DNA of 64,000 nucleotides from Butyrivibrio proteoclasticus P6B7 (GTDB lineage: Bacteria > Bacillota > Clostridia > Lachnospirales > Lachnospiraceae). Position numbers and translations under genes: made by a program. This document shows positions 46,270 to 57,684 of the stretch, piece after piece; the stretch's first letter is position 1, and each line of letters starts with the position of its first letter. The stretch covers positions 62,001-126,000 of the forward strand of contig NZ_JHWL01000003.1 in assembly GCF_000622085.1 (NCBI RefSeq), given 5' to 3'. A model generated the notes under the pieces. It ran no database searches. It was not told the DNA's origin and saw nothing but the letters and a program-made list of their open reading frames with translations.

Positions 46270-48825
46270 TTATTCTTCGTCTGCTTCCTCTGGAACATCA
46301 TCGATGTCGTCTAATTCCTTGTCTCCATCGGAAATCTTTTCTCTAACTTTGGCAATCTTGGCAACAGTTACACCCTTATCCAAATTGATCATCTTAACAC
46401 CAGAGGTAACTCGTCCGTGGATAGTAATCTCATCCATTCGAAGCTGAATAATTGTTCCGGCACTTGTGATCATCATGATTTCATTATCGTCGTTAACGGC
46501 CTTTACACCAACAACGTTTCCTGTCTTCTCAGTGATCTTGTAGCACTTAACACCCTTACCACCTCTGAACTGGCTGTGGAATTCTTCAAGTGTTGTTCTC
46601 TTTCCAAAGCCTTTCTCAGAAACAATGAGAAGTGAATCTCCCTGAGTATTAAGCTGCATTCCAACTATCTCATCAGTGTCATCAAGCATCATACCTCTTA
46701 CACCGATAGATGATCTTCCTGTAGATCTTACGTCGTCCTCATCGAAGTGGATACACATACCGTTCTTAGTAACGAGGAATACTTCTGCATCCTTCTTAAC
46801 GGTCTTAACTTCAATAAGCTCGTCATCATCTCTAAGGTTGATTGCTGCAAGACCTGTCTTTCTTACGTTTGAGAAATCTGTGATAGGAGTCTTCTTTACA
46901 GTACCCTTTTTAGTTACCATAAACAGGCTCTTATCCTCGCCCTCAAAGTCCTTAACAGGAATCATAGCTGATATCTTCTCACCAGGAGCAAGCTGAAGAA
47001 GGTTAACAATAGCCATTCCTCTTGAAGTCCTTGAAGCCTCTGGAATCTGATATGCCTTTAATCTATAAACACGTCCTGTATTTGTAAAGAACATGATATA
47101 GTTATGGGTTGTGGTCATCAGAATATCTTCTACGTAATCATTATCGATGGTAGTAATACCCTTGATTCCCTTTCCACCACGGTTCTGTGACTTGAAGTTA
47201 TCAATAGACATTCTCTTGATATAACCAAGGCTTGTCATTGCGATAACTGTATTAACATTAGGGATAAGATCCTCAATGTCGATATCAGAATCGTCGTGAC
47301 CTATCTGTGACTTTCTGTCATCTCCGTATTTGTCAGAAATCTGAGTTATTTCAGTTCTGATTACTCCAAGAAGGAGCTTTTCATCTGCAAGAATAGCCTT
47401 CAACTCCTCAATCTTTTTAAGAAGTTCTGCGTGCTCCTGTTCAAGCTTGTCTCTTTCCAAACCTGTCAGAGTACGAAGTCTCATATCTACAATTGCCTGA
47501 GCCTGAAGATCAGAAAGACCAAAACGGCCCATCAACTGCTCTTTAGCAATTGCAACTGTCTCACTGCCTCTGATAATCTTGATAACCTCATCAATATTAT
47601 CAAGGGCAATAAGCAGACCCTCTAAGATGTGATTTCTTTCTTCTGCCTTGTTAAGATCGTACTTGGTTCTTCTAGTAACAACCTCTTCCTGGTGCTTAAT
47701 GTAGTATTTAAGCATCTCTGTGATGTTAAGAACCTTAGGCTCGTTATTAACAAGAGCAAGCATGATGATTCCGAAGGAATCCTGCATCTGAGTATGCTTA
47801 TAGAGCTTATTAAGCATGATGTTAGGGTTAACATCGTTACGAAGCTCGATTACAACACGCATACCTTCTCTATCTGACTCATCTCTAAGAGCTGTGATTC
47901 CATCAAGCTTTTTAAGCTTAACGAGCTCAGCAATCTTAGCAATCATGTTGGCTTTATTTACCAGGTAAGGAAGCTCTGTTACAACGATTCTGTTCTTACC
48001 ATTCTGCATTGGCTCGATATTTGTAACGGCTCTTACGATTACTTTTCCTCTACCTGTTCTGTAAGCTTCTTCAGCGCCCCTTGTTCCAAGGATAATACCA
48101 CCTGTTGGGAAGTCAGGAGCTTTGATGATCTCGAGGATTTCTTCGATTTCTGTTTCTCTATCCTCTAAAACTCTGTTATCGATCATCTTAACTACAGCAT
48201 TTACTACTTCTCTTAAGTTATGAGGAGGTATGTTGGTTGCCATACCTACGGCGATACCAGTTGTACCATTAACCAAAAGGTTAGGATAACGGCTAGGAAG
48301 TACTACTGGCTCTTTTTCTGTCTCATCAAAGTTAGGAGTGAAGTCTACTGTGTCCTTGTTGATGTCAGCAATCATTTCCATGGAAATCTTGGTAAGTCTT
48401 GCCTCTGTATATCTCATGGCAGCTGCGCCATCGCCATCCACAGAACCGAAGTTACCATGTCCATCTACAAGACAGTATCTCATTGACCATGGCTGAGCCA
48501 TATTTACCAATGATCCATAGATTGAGCTATCTCCGTGTGGGTGATATTTACCCATTGTATCACCGACGATACGGGCACACTTACGATGTGGCTTATCAGG
48601 ACCATTATTAAGCTCGATCATGGAAAAGAGAATTCTTCTCTGAACAGGCTTAAGACCATCTCTGACATCTGGAAGAGCACGAGAAGCAATTACACTCATG
48701 GCGTAATCAATATAGTCGGACTCCATTGTCTTTTGAAGGTCAACTTCTTTTATTCTGTCAGTGGTAACTTTGTCGAAAACGTCATCTGACATTTCGTTGT
48801 TGTTATTGTTGTTATTTTCAGCCAT
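46270..48825 (-). CDS. gyrA: DNA gyrase subunit A
   Basis: 851 residues. GyrA carries the catalytic Tyr in AMRYTEARL and the quinolone-determining region near VGDTMGKYHPHGDSSIY. The C-terminal beta-pinwheel begins near the GyrA box NRGGKGIKG, and the end is an acidic tail (ELDDIDDVPEEADEE). With GyrB it introduces negative supercoils. It follows gyrB by 64 bases. An Asn-rich start (AENNNNNNN) is unusual but plausible. Confidence 0.97.
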   Translation of the reverse strand: MAENNNNNNNEMSDDVFDKVTTDRIKEVDLQKTMESDYIDYAMSVIASRALPDVRDGLKPVQRRILFSMIELNNGPDKPHRKCARIVGDTMGKYHPHGDSSIYGSLVNMAQPWSMRYCLVDGHGNFGSVDGDGAAAMRYTEARLTKISMEMIADINKDTVDFTPNFDETEKEPVVLPSRYPNLLVNGTTGIAVGMATNIPPHNLREVVNAVVKMIDNRVLEDRETEIEEILEIIKAPDFPTGGIILGTRGAEEAYRTGRGKVIVRAVTNIEPMQNGKNRIVVTELPYLVNKANMIAKIAELVKLKKLDGITALRDESDREGMRVVIELRNDVNPNIMLNKLYKHTQMQDSFGIIMLALVNNEPKVLNITEMLKYYIKHQEEVVTRRTKYDLNKAEERNHILEGLLIALDNIDEVIKIIRGSETVAIAKEQLMGRFGLSDLQAQAIVDMRLRTLTGLERDKLEQEHAELLKKIEELKAILADEKLLLGVIRTEITQISDKYGDDRKSQIGHDDSDIDIEDLIPNVNTVIAMTSLGYIKRMSIDNFKSQNRGGKGIKGITTIDNDYVEDILMTTTHNYIMFFTNTGRVYRLKAYQIPEASRTSRGMAIVNLLQLAPGEKISAMIPVKDFEGEDKSLFMVTKKGTVKKTPITDFSNVRKTGLAAINLRDDDELIEVKTVKKDAEVFLVTKNGMCIHFDEDDVRSTGRSSIGVRGMMLDDTDEIVGMQLNTQGDSLLIVSEKGFGKRTTLEEFHSQFRGGKGVKCYKITEKTGNVVGVKAVNDDNEIMMITSAGTIIQLRMDEITIHGRVTSGVKMINLDKGVTVAKIAKVREKISDGDKELDDIDDVPEEADEE

Positions 48826-48889
48826 TTTAAATATTTTCCCTTCGTTCTTGAATACCTACGAATTTTGGCATTTCTTGTTAAAAGAGCTA

Positions 48890-50848
<1,959 letters not shown>

Positions 50849-50856
50849 TTATTCTA

Positions 50857-51972
50857 TTAGTTATCACTGACAACTGTTCCTTCAGTGACTCTAAATAACT
50901 TGTCTATTTCAAATCTGTTATTTACAAACTCATCAAGTCCTGTACAAGTTATTATTGTCTGTATATCACCAATTGTATTTAAAAGATAATTCTGTCTGTT
51001 GCTATCTAGTTCTGATAAAACATCATCTAGTAATAAAACAGGATTTTCTTTTTTCTCTCTTTTGACAATCTCTATTTCTGACAATTTCAGAGATAATGAC
51101 GCAGTCCTTTGCTGTCCCTGAGAACCAAATTTCCTTATATCGATTTCTTCTTTTAAGGTTCCATCATCATTTTTCTTTTGGATGATAAAAGAAAAATCAT
51201 CTTTATGAGGTCCAACAGTGGTCTGCTTCAGGTAAGTATCTTTTCTTCTGGCTTCTCTTAACTTACTTTCCAGCTCACCTACAGCCACATTAGGTTCATA
51301 ATAAACTGACAGGATTTCCTTTCCTCCTGTCAATTTCTCGTGGATAGGTCTAATTATTTCATTCAGGTCTTTGATGAATTTTTCTCTTGTTTTGATTATG
51401 ATGGATCCATATTCGCAGAGCTGCTTATCCTGAACATCAAGAAGTACGCTGTTTTCAGGATGTTCAAATAGATCCTTAAGAACCTTATTTCTTTCGACTA
51501 CTAACTTGTTATATTTAGACAGACTATTCAGATATATCTGATCCAGCTGGCATAGCTCCATATCCATGAATCTACGCCTTTCTGAAGGACCATTCTTAAT
51601 AATACTAAGATCTTCAGGTGAAAAGAAAACCACATTCAACCTTCCAATCAGATCAGAAGCTCTTTTTATCTTTTGTCCATCTAAAGCTATTCCCTTGGAT
51701 TTGTTCTTCCTAAGGTGCATGTCTACTCGATATTCAGCATTATCCTTTTCCAGGATAGTTCTTACATGAGCTTCATCTTTGCCAAATCTAATAATCTCTT
51801 TATCTTTACTTCCCTTATGGGACTTGGTTGTTGCGGAAACAAAAATTGCCTCAAGAATATTGGTCTTTCCCTGAGCATTGTCGCCATACAGTATGTTGGT
51901 TCCGCTGCTGAAATCAATTTTTAGTTGTTCATAATTCCTGAAATCAGCCAATTCCAATGATTTAATTATCAT
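50857..51972 (-). CDS. recF: DNA replication and repair protein RecF
   Basis: 371 residues of an SMC-like ATPase. Walker A is GDNAQGKT (30-37), the signature is KFGSQGQQRTASLSLKL and Walker B is PVLLLDDVLSELD. RecF helps load RecA at gapped DNA with RecO and RecR. Its start overlaps the end of the S4-domain gene by four bases, indicating coupled translation. Confidence 0.97.
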   Translation of the reverse strand: MIIKSLELADFRNYEQLKIDFSSGTNILYGDNAQGKTNILEAIFVSATTKSHKGSKDKEIIRFGKDEAHVRTILEKDNAEYRVDMHLRKNKSKGIALDGQKIKRASDLIGRLNVVFFSPEDLSIIKNGPSERRRFMDMELCQLDQIYLNSLSKYNKLVVERNKVLKDLFEHPENSVLLDVQDKQLCEYGSIIIKTREKFIKDLNEIIRPIHEKLTGGKEILSVYYEPNVAVGELESKLREARRKDTYLKQTTVGPHKDDFSFIIQKKNDDGTLKEEIDIRKFGSQGQQRTASLSLKLSEIEIVKREKKENPVLLLDDVLSELDSNRQNYLLNTIGDIQTIITCTGLDEFVNNRFEIDKLFRVTEGTVVSDN

Positions 51973-52184
51973 TTTTCAATTTTTACCTGTATGCCGTCAA
52001 ATTCAAGGATGTCTCCATCATAGAGCTTGCGACCACGTCTTTCTTCAATTTCTCCATTAACCTTTACAAGGCCGTTCTGTATATCCATCTTGGCATCAAC
52101 ACCTGAGCCCTCAAGTCCTGCTTTCTTAAGTGCCTGTCCAAGCTTGATAAATTCGTCCTGTTCTCTGAGCTTAACTATTTCCAT
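51969..52184 (-). CDS. Small S4-domain RNA-binding protein (YaaA type)
   Basis: 71 residues that form little more than an S4 fold (FIKLGQALKKAGLEGSGVDAKMDIQNGLVKVNGEIEERRGRKL). It always sits between dnaN and recF in Firmicutes, as here. B. subtilis YaaA (RlbA) is linked to ribosome assembly, so a similar role is likely. Overlaps recF by four bases. Confidence 0.93.
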   Translation of the reverse strand: MEIVKLREQDEFIKLGQALKKAGLEGSGVDAKMDIQNGLVKVNGEIEERRGRKLYDGDILEFDGIQVKIEK

Positions 52185-52210
52185 TACATCAAATCCTATA
52201 TTTCAAATTT

Positions 52211-53320
52211 TTAGTCAACTGTTGTGAAGTTAACTGGAAGTACAAGGTAAACGTATGTTGATTCCTTATCTCTGATAAAGCATGGAGCCTTAGGATTAAC
52301 AAGATAAATATCAACAACCTCATCCTCAATTACTCTAAGTGCATCAATGAGGAACTTTGGATTAAAGCCGATAAGAAGATCCTTACCCTGCTTCTCAATA
52401 TCAATTTCTTCATCCATGCTACCAATTGCAGAATTGATCTTAAGTTCCATCTTTCCATCAACGATAGAAATAATAACTGGTTTTTTATCGCCTTCCTTAA
52501 CGAGAAGAGTAGCACGATCAATACACTCAAGAAGCTCTTTTCTGTTGATAGTCATCTTGGTCTCGTAATCGCTTGAAAGCATCTGATCAATACTGAAGTA
52601 TTCACCTTCAATAAGTCTTGATACTACAGTTGTCTTATCAAACTCAAATAAAACATGCTTGTCAGTAAAGAAAATGTTTACCATTTTCTCTGTGCTGTCA
52701 CCGAGAATCTTACTTATTTCTCCAAGTGCTTTTCCAGGAACAACCACCTTCTTATAGGCATAGTTATTGCCTAATTTAACTTTTCTGATAGAAATTCTAT
52801 GTCCATCAAGGGAAACAAGTTTAAGATTATCGCCATCAACCTCAAACAATTCACCAGCCATCATCTTGTTGGTATCATTCTCTGAAATTGAAAAGATTGT
52901 CTGTTGAATAACATTTCTAAGAGTGAACTGTGAAACTGTAACGCCATCGATTCTCTCAATAGATGGAAGATGAGTAAAATCATCACCCTTTCTTCCAATG
53001 ATGTTGAACTTAGCCTTTTCACAGCTGATTGTAACTTTATTAGAACTATCTGACTCGATTGTTACTTCGTTATCTGGAAGCTTTCTAACAATATCAAAAA
53101 AGATCTTGGCATCTATTGCAATAAAACCTCTGTCAACAATGTTTCCTTCTACAATAGTTTGTATGCCAAGCTCCATATCATTGGCCATGAATTTAATCAT
53201 GCCTTCTGTTGTATCTACTAAGATACATTCAAGTATGGACATAGTAGTTTTAGAAGGAACTGCCTTTGATACAATCTGTAATCCATTTACAAGATTAGAT
53301 TTAGAGCAAACAAATTTCAT
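52211..53320 (-). CDS. dnaN: DNA polymerase III beta subunit (sliding clamp)
   Basis: 369 residues in three tandem clamp domains; the family start MKFVCSKSNLVNGLQIVSKAV and the final segment with YVYLVLPVNF are typical. It tethers polymerase III to DNA. It has its own promoter (53419-53447) in the dnaA-dnaN gap and leads the S4-recF-gyrB-gyrA run. Confidence 0.97.
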   Translation of the reverse strand: MKFVCSKSNLVNGLQIVSKAVPSKTTMSILECILVDTTEGMIKFMANDMELGIQTIVEGNIVDRGFIAIDAKIFFDIVRKLPDNEVTIESDSSNKVTISCEKAKFNIIGRKGDDFTHLPSIERIDGVTVSQFTLRNVIQQTIFSISENDTNKMMAGELFEVDGDNLKLVSLDGHRISIRKVKLGNNYAYKKVVVPGKALGEISKILGDSTEKMVNIFFTDKHVLFEFDKTTVVSRLIEGEYFSIDQMLSSDYETKMTINRKELLECIDRATLLVKEGDKKPVIISIVDGKMELKINSAIGSMDEEIDIEKQGKDLLIGFNPKFLIDALRVIEDEVVDIYLVNPKAPCFIRDKESTYVYLVLPVNFTTVD

Positions 53321-53418
53321 TTATCTAATTACTCCCTTCGCCAGCAAAACTATAAAATAATTATAAATTAATAATAAAAGAATTAATAATAGGTGTTGAT
53401 ATGTGTAAAACCTATTCT

Positions 53419-53447
53419 ATTATACAATTTATGAGGCTTTTTTACAA
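53419..53447 (-). promoter_or_regulatory. Promoter of dnaN
   Basis: On the minus strand TTGTAA (53447-53442) is 17 bases from a perfect TATAAT (53424-53419), about 100 bases before the dnaN start. Confidence 0.75.
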
Positions 53448-53588
53448 ATTTTTGATTGTTGAAAATGAAAAATAAGGTGTTGAAAATTAAAAACTTATAA
53501 ACACGCCAAATTTTATCAAATGAGGTCAAAAAAATTTATCCACCCCTTATAAACAATTAATCCCCAGACAAATAACAAAGTTATCAAG

Positions 53589-53617
53589 ATAGTTTTCCAC
53601 ATTTTGTGGAAAACTAT
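53589..53617. repeat. Perfect palindrome between dnaA and dnaN
   Basis: ATAGTTTTCCACA and TGTGGAAAACTAT (13 bp each) flank TTT. Each arm contains TTTTCCACA, one base from the DnaA box. No T-run follows on the minus strand, so a DnaA or replication role is more likely than termination. Confidence 0.8.
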
Positions 53618-53635
53618 GTGAAAATAGAACCCTTA

Positions 53636-55039
53636 TTATAATGAAGGATTTAGTTTTTTCATTATGATATCAATGTTTTTATTGAGTTCATCGTCAAAGG
53701 TCATTTTCTGTTTGATTTTGTTGATACCACTCATTACTGTTGTGTGATCTTTTTTACCAAGAATCTTACCAATTTCTTCCAGGGAAGCATCTGTATGTTC
53801 TCTGCAAAGATACATAATAACCTGTCTTGGAAGAACAATCTCAGAATTTCTCTTCTTGGATAAAACATCTTCCTTCTTAGTTCCATACTGTTCGCATACT
53901 GTATCAATAATAAGCTGCGGTGTAATAACCTTAGACTTATCTGGATAAATGATATCTTTTAACGCTTCCATAGCATTTTCAAGAGTAATATCCACATTAT
54001 TTAGTCTTGAATAAGCAATTATCTTATTGTATGCACCTTCAAGCTCTCTGATGTTTGACTTAATATTGGTAGCAATGTAATTGATAACTTCATCATCAAT
54101 TGATTTGCCATATGCTTCAGTGTTTTTACGAAGAATGGCCATTCTTGTTTCATAGTCAGGAGACTGGATATCTGCGATAAGACCCATTTCAAATCTGGAT
54201 CTAAATCTCTCTTCAAGTGTTTCCATTTCCTTTGGTGGTTTATCAGATGAAAGAATAATCTGCTTACCAGCCTGATGAAGCTCATTAAAGGTGTGGAAGA
54301 ATTCTTCCTGAGTTGATTCTTTTCCTATAATAAACTGAACGTCATCGACCATAAGAACATCAACTGTTCTATATTTTTCACGAAGCTTAGACATACTTTC
54401 TGTCTTACCACTTCTGATTGATTCAATAACTTCATTAGTGAACTGCTCAGATGTTACATATAAAACCTTAGCTTTATGATTGTGTTCCATAATGAAATGG
54501 CCAATGGAATGCATAAGGTGAGTCTTACCAAGTCCTGGTCCTCCATAGAGGAAGAGAGGATTATAGGAAATTCCTGGTGACTCAGCTACTGCAAGAGAAG
54601 CTGAATGAGCAAATTTGTTATTGCTTCCTACAACGAAAGTATCAAATCTATATTTAGGATTAAGATTTGAATGCTCATAATTTATATTAGAATAGGAAGA
54701 ATTATTATCATCTGAATTTTCTTCTTTTTGAGTTTCTTCTTTATTAATAACATCCTTATTTAATATAAATGTTACATCTACCATTGATTCTAAAAATTCA
54801 GACACTGAAACTTTAAAGAAATCAAGATAATGATTTGTTATATAAGTAAGAGCAAATGAATTATCAGATGGAATAAGAATAGTAACAGTAGCTGTTCTAT
54901 CGTTATACTCATAAACTGATAAAGGATCTATCCAGGTTCTGTAAGAAATGTCAGTAATTCCAGACTCATTCTTAATAGTATTCTTGATTGATTCCCAATT
55001 TTCTTTTAATCTTTTGGTGATTTCTGTAGATGATTCCAT
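53636..55039 (-). CDS. dnaA: Chromosomal replication initiator DnaA
   Basis: 467 residues. The N-terminal domain (about 1-85) contains ISYRTWIDPLSV. A variable acidic/Asn-rich linker (about 100-130) follows, then the AAA+ core with YGGPGLGKTHLMHSIG and VLMVDDVQFI. The C-terminal DNA-binding domain carries KKDHTTVMSGINKI. Ribosome binding site GGGGAG. It is transcribed away from the origin, with its promoter region inside the DnaA-box cluster. Confidence 0.98.
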   Translation of the reverse strand: MESSTEITKRLKENWESIKNTIKNESGITDISYRTWIDPLSVYEYNDRTATVTILIPSDNSFALTYITNHYLDFFKVSVSEFLESMVDVTFILNKDVINKEETQKEENSDDNNSSYSNINYEHSNLNPKYRFDTFVVGSNNKFAHSASLAVAESPGISYNPLFLYGGPGLGKTHLMHSIGHFIMEHNHKAKVLYVTSEQFTNEVIESIRSGKTESMSKLREKYRTVDVLMVDDVQFIIGKESTQEEFFHTFNELHQAGKQIILSSDKPPKEMETLEERFRSRFEMGLIADIQSPDYETRMAILRKNTEAYGKSIDDEVINYIATNIKSNIRELEGAYNKIIAYSRLNNVDITLENAMEALKDIIYPDKSKVITPQLIIDTVCEQYGTKKEDVLSKKRNSEIVLPRQVIMYLCREHTDASLEEIGKILGKKDHTTVMSGINKIKQKMTFDDELNKNIDIIMKKLNPSL

Positions 55040-55119
55040 GAAAAACTCCCCAACAATGCATAATTTTAGACTTTAACTATTTTATATTAAAAGAACTTAA
55101 ATATCAAACTTAGTGATTT

Positions 55120-55360
55120 TGTGGATAACTTTTTTTATTTTGGTCAAAAAAGGACTTCAAAAAATAGCCTGTGGATAACCACCTATTTATCCACTTTAAG
55201 GTATCTACAGTTATAAATGGCTTGATTACGGTATTTATTAATATTTTTCAACCATTAATTAACTATGTTATCCACAAAAATAGAAAAAATTGTGGATAGA
55301 AGTAGGAAAAAAATAATTTTCAACATGTTATCCACAAAATCTACATTTTGATGTGGATAA
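55120..55360. other. DnaA-box cluster
   Basis: Perfect TTATCCACA boxes on either strand lie at 55120-55128, 55170-55178, 55268-55276, 55328-55336 and 55352-55360. One-mismatch boxes lie at 55187-55195 and 55291-55299. The last four form two convergent pairs, 55268/55291 and 55328/55352, repeated at a spacing of 60 bases. Confidence 0.92.
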
Positions 55361-55443
55361 CTTTTTTCAATACCATATATAGTTAATAATTTTTTCAATT
55401 TTTTTTTATAATTAAATAGCGATAATTTATGGTCTTTTATGGC

Positions 55444-55472
55444 TTGACTGACGTATTTTTATTTATTATAAT
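55444..55472 (+). promoter_or_regulatory. Promoter of rpmH
   Basis: TTGACT (55444-55449) and perfect TATAAT (55467-55472) are 17 bases apart. The leader to the rpmH start is about 105 bases. Confidence 0.88.
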
Positions 55473-55514
55473 TATAAAGATTTTTTCCACACAGGATGTA
55501 ATCAATTGAAATTT

Positions 55515-55534
55515 ATGAGATACATGTATCTCAT
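55515..55534. promoter_or_regulatory. 20-bp perfect palindrome in the rpmH leader
   Basis: ATGAGATACATGTATCTCAT reads the same on both strands. It lies about 43 bases downstream of the -10, so it is transcribed and could be an operator or a leader hairpin. Confidence 0.75.
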
Positions 55535-55584
55535 TTGACAGACCTTGATCAGGTTAGTTTGTATAAGAAGGAGGTGTTTCCAAT

Positions 55585-55719
55585 ATGAAGATGACATTCC
55601 AGCCTCATAAGCTCCAGAGAGCCAGAGTTCACGGTTTCAGAGCAAGAATGGCTACTAAGGGCGGCAGAAAAGTACTTGCTGCTAGAAGAGCAAAGGGAAG
55701 AAAGAGATTATCAGCATGA
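55585..55719 (+). CDS. rpmH: 50S ribosomal protein L34
   Basis: 44 residues, very basic, with the L34 pattern [19 protein letters not shown] and the end KGRKRLSA. Ribosome binding site AAGGAGGTG. First gene on the right arm; a terminator-like hairpin follows (55723-55752), so downstream rnpA expression depends partly on read-through. Confidence 0.98.
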   Translation: MKMTFQPHKLQRARVHGFRARMATKGGRKVLAARRAKGRKRLSA

Positions 55720-55722
55720 TTT

Positions 55723-55752
55723 AAAGGCCGCAATTAATGTGGCCTTTTTTCT
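55723..55752 (+). terminator. Terminator-like hairpin between rpmH and rnpA
   Basis: AAAGGCCGC pairs with GTGGCCTTT (one G-T pair) with a seven-base loop, followed by TTTCTT. It probably lowers rnpA output relative to rpmH. Confidence 0.75.
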
Positions 55753-55775
55753 TCTTAATTAAAAAGGATGTAAAA

Positions 55776-56126
55776 ATGCTTTTTTCAGAATCAATGAAAA
55801 AGACAAGTGATTTCCAGAATGTTTATAAGAACGGAAAAAGCTATGCTAATAAGTATGTAGTTTTGTATGTGTGGGAAAATCAGAGTTCTTTTAACAAACT
55901 TGGAATATCATGTAGTAAAAAAATAGGGAACAGTGTCGTAAGGCACAGATTTGCGAGACTTGTTCGAGAAACGTACCGATTACATGAAAATGTGTTCAAT
56001 AGTGGTTTGAACATAGTAATCGTTGCCAGAGCCTGTGCAAGAGATGCAAGTTATTTCGATATTGAAGATTCAATAATGCGCCTGGCAGGGAAGGCCCGCA
56101 TAACGAAAAATGGCGGTGAAGTATGA
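55776..56126 (+). CDS. rnpA: Ribonuclease P protein component
   Basis: 116 residues from ATG 55776, preceded by AAAGGATG. The basic motif [20 protein letters not shown] is the RNR signature that binds RNase P RNA. It helps mature tRNA 5' ends. Its stop overlaps the start of yidD by four bases. Confidence 0.95.
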   Translation: MLFSESMKKTSDFQNVYKNGKSYANKYVVLYVWENQSSFNKLGISCSKKIGNSVVRHRFARLVRETYRLHENVFNSGLNIVIVARACARDASYFDIEDSIMRLAGKARITKNGGEV

Positions 56127-56332
56127 AACAAATATTTATCTTCCTTATTAAATTATATAGGAAATATTTGTCACCAATGAAAAGAACAAAATGTCCATAT
56201 ATTCCAACTTGTTCAGAATATGGACTAGAAGCAATAGAAAAGTACGGAGCACTAAAAGGGGGACTTTTGGCGCTATGGAGGATTCTTAGATGTAATCCTT
56301 TTTCCAGTGGGGGATATGATCCGGTTCCGTGA
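56123..56332 (+). CDS. yidD: Membrane protein insertion efficiency factor YidD
   Basis: 69 residues with the family features: an amphipathic start ([20 protein letters not shown]), [15 protein letters not shown] and [17 protein letters not shown]. The protein is thought to aid YidC insertion. Overlaps rnpA by four bases and yidC starts just after. Confidence 0.96.
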   Translation: MKQIFIFLIKLYRKYLSPMKRTKCPYIPTCSEYGLEAIEKYGALKGGLLALWRILRCNPFSSGGYDPVP

Positions 56333-56352
56333 ACTTTTGGAGGAGGTATAGT

Positions 56353-57669
56353 TTGAGTGGAGTTGTTTTAACTCAGTATCAGAGTAAGTTTAAATTGTTT
56401 ACCCTTATTGCAAAACTTCTTGGATACCTTATGGAAGGTATATTCAATGTTCTCAATGCTATTGGCATTCCTAACATTGGTCTTGCAATTATTATCTTTA
56501 CTTTGGTTATTTATTTATGTTTGTTGCCTTTAACTTACAAGCAGCAGAAGTTTTCTAAACTTCAGTCTAAGATGAGTCCTGAACTTAAGGCTATTCAGGC
56601 TAAGTATAAGGGCAAAAAAGACCAGGATTCCATGCTTGCTCAGAATCAGGAAATCAAAGAGCTTTATGCTAAGTATGGAGTTTCACAGACAGGTAGTTGT
56701 ATTCAGCTTTTGATACAGATGCCTATTCTTTTTTCACTTTATCGTGTTATTTATTCTATTCCAGCTTATGTTGGAACTGTTAAAAATGCCTTTTATCCTC
56801 TTGTTGAGCAATTAAGAGAGACAGCAGGCGCAACAGATTTTATCCAGAATTCAATTTCAAGTGCAAAGAGCTATTCAGGTCAGTTTAATAATGCTTTATT
56901 TACAGCTGGTGACCAGACCTATGTTGAGAACACTTTTATTGATGTATTAAATAAAGCTAATACTGCAGACTGGGATGCACTTACTTCTCAGTTCCCAGAT
57001 CTTTCTACATTTATTGCATCAACACATGAGAAGCTCAATACATATAACTTTTTCCTTGGACTTAATATTGCTAACTCACCAAAGTACATGATCACAACTG
57101 CATTTGCAGACAAGAATTTCCTTCTCCTTATTGGAGGAATCGCTGTTCCTTTCCTTGCTGCATTTACTCAGTGGATCAATACTAAGCTTATGCCACAGCC
57201 TAATAATGGTGAAAAGCCAGATCCAGATGATCCAACAGCTCAGATGGCACAGTCAATGAAGACAATGAATATCATGATGCCTATCATGTCAGCTATCTTC
57301 TGCTTACAGCTTCCTGCAGGTATGGGTCTTTACTGGATTGCCGGTGCTGTTATCAGATCTATTCAGCAGATTCTTATCAATAAGCACATTGATAAGATTG
57401 ATATTGATTCAGAGATTGCTAAGAACTCTGAGAAGTATCAGAAGAAGATGGAAAAGATGAAGTCTTCTAAGTCTCTTAATGTTTATGCTAACATGTCTAC
57501 TAAGAACATTAGTAACATTGCTAAGTCATCAGAGTTATCAGAAGAAGAGATAGAAGAGAAGCTTCAGCATTCCAGAGACGTTTATCTTAACAATGAAATC
57601 CGTAAGGATTCTCTTTTAGCAAAAGCTAATATGGTCAGAGACTATAACGAATATAATGATAAGCAGTAA
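56353..57669 (+). CDS. yidC: Membrane protein insertase YidC
   Basis: 438 residues from a TTG start at 56353, chosen because AGGAGG lies six bases upstream; the frame extends back to a GTG at 56329 inside the yidD end. Hydrophobic segments at about 40-60, 115-135, 235-260 and 315-340 match the OxaI/YidC core (GIPNIGLAIIIFTLVIYL; LQLPAGMGLYWIAGA). A longer loop of about 90 residues between TM2 and TM3 is larger than usual. The C-terminal tail is basic. Confidence 0.95.
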   Translation: MSGVVLTQYQSKFKLFTLIAKLLGYLMEGIFNVLNAIGIPNIGLAIIIFTLVIYLCLLPLTYKQQKFSKLQSKMSPELKAIQAKYKGKKDQDSMLAQNQEIKELYAKYGVSQTGSCIQLLIQMPILFSLYRVIYSIPAYVGTVKNAFYPLVEQLRETAGATDFIQNSISSAKSYSGQFNNALFTAGDQTYVENTFIDVLNKANTADWDALTSQFPDLSTFIASTHEKLNTYNFFLGLNIANSPKYMITTAFADKNFLLLIGGIAVPFLAAFTQWINTKLMPQPNNGEKPDPDDPTAQMAQSMKTMNIMMPIMSAIFCLQLPAGMGLYWIAGAVIRSIQQILINKHIDKIDIDSEIAKNSEKYQKKMEKMKSSKSLNVYANMSTKNISNIAKSSELSEEEIEEKLQHSRDVYLNNEIRKDSLLAKANMVRDYNEYNDKQ

Positions 57670-57684
57670 TATTGGGAGGATGAA

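Larger units (their letters stand above)
53321..53635. promoter_or_regulatory. dnaA-dnaN intergenic region, second DnaA-box cluster
   Basis: 315 bases of A/T-rich DNA with no gene. It holds the dnaN promoter, a near-consensus DnaA box (TTATCCACC, 53536-53544) and a 29-base palindrome made of two TTTTCCACA-type boxes (53589-53617). By analogy with B. subtilis this is probably the second arm of a bipartite origin (inference). Confidence 0.7.
55040..55584. other. oriC region between dnaA and rpmH
   Basis: 545 bases without a gene. It holds seven DnaA boxes (55120-55360), a very A/T-rich stretch next to them (about 55361-55440, candidate unwinding element), the rpmH promoter and a 20-base palindrome in the rpmH leader. 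A TATAAA 16 bases from TTTGAT on the minus strand (about 55072-55099) may be the dnaA promoter. The dnaA/rpmH divergence here marks the Firmicute replication origin. Confidence 0.93.

Noticed and set aside
55535..55567. Second rpmH promoter (TTGACA at 55535)
   Set aside because: The nearest TATA-like element is 21 bases away and overlaps the ribosome binding site.
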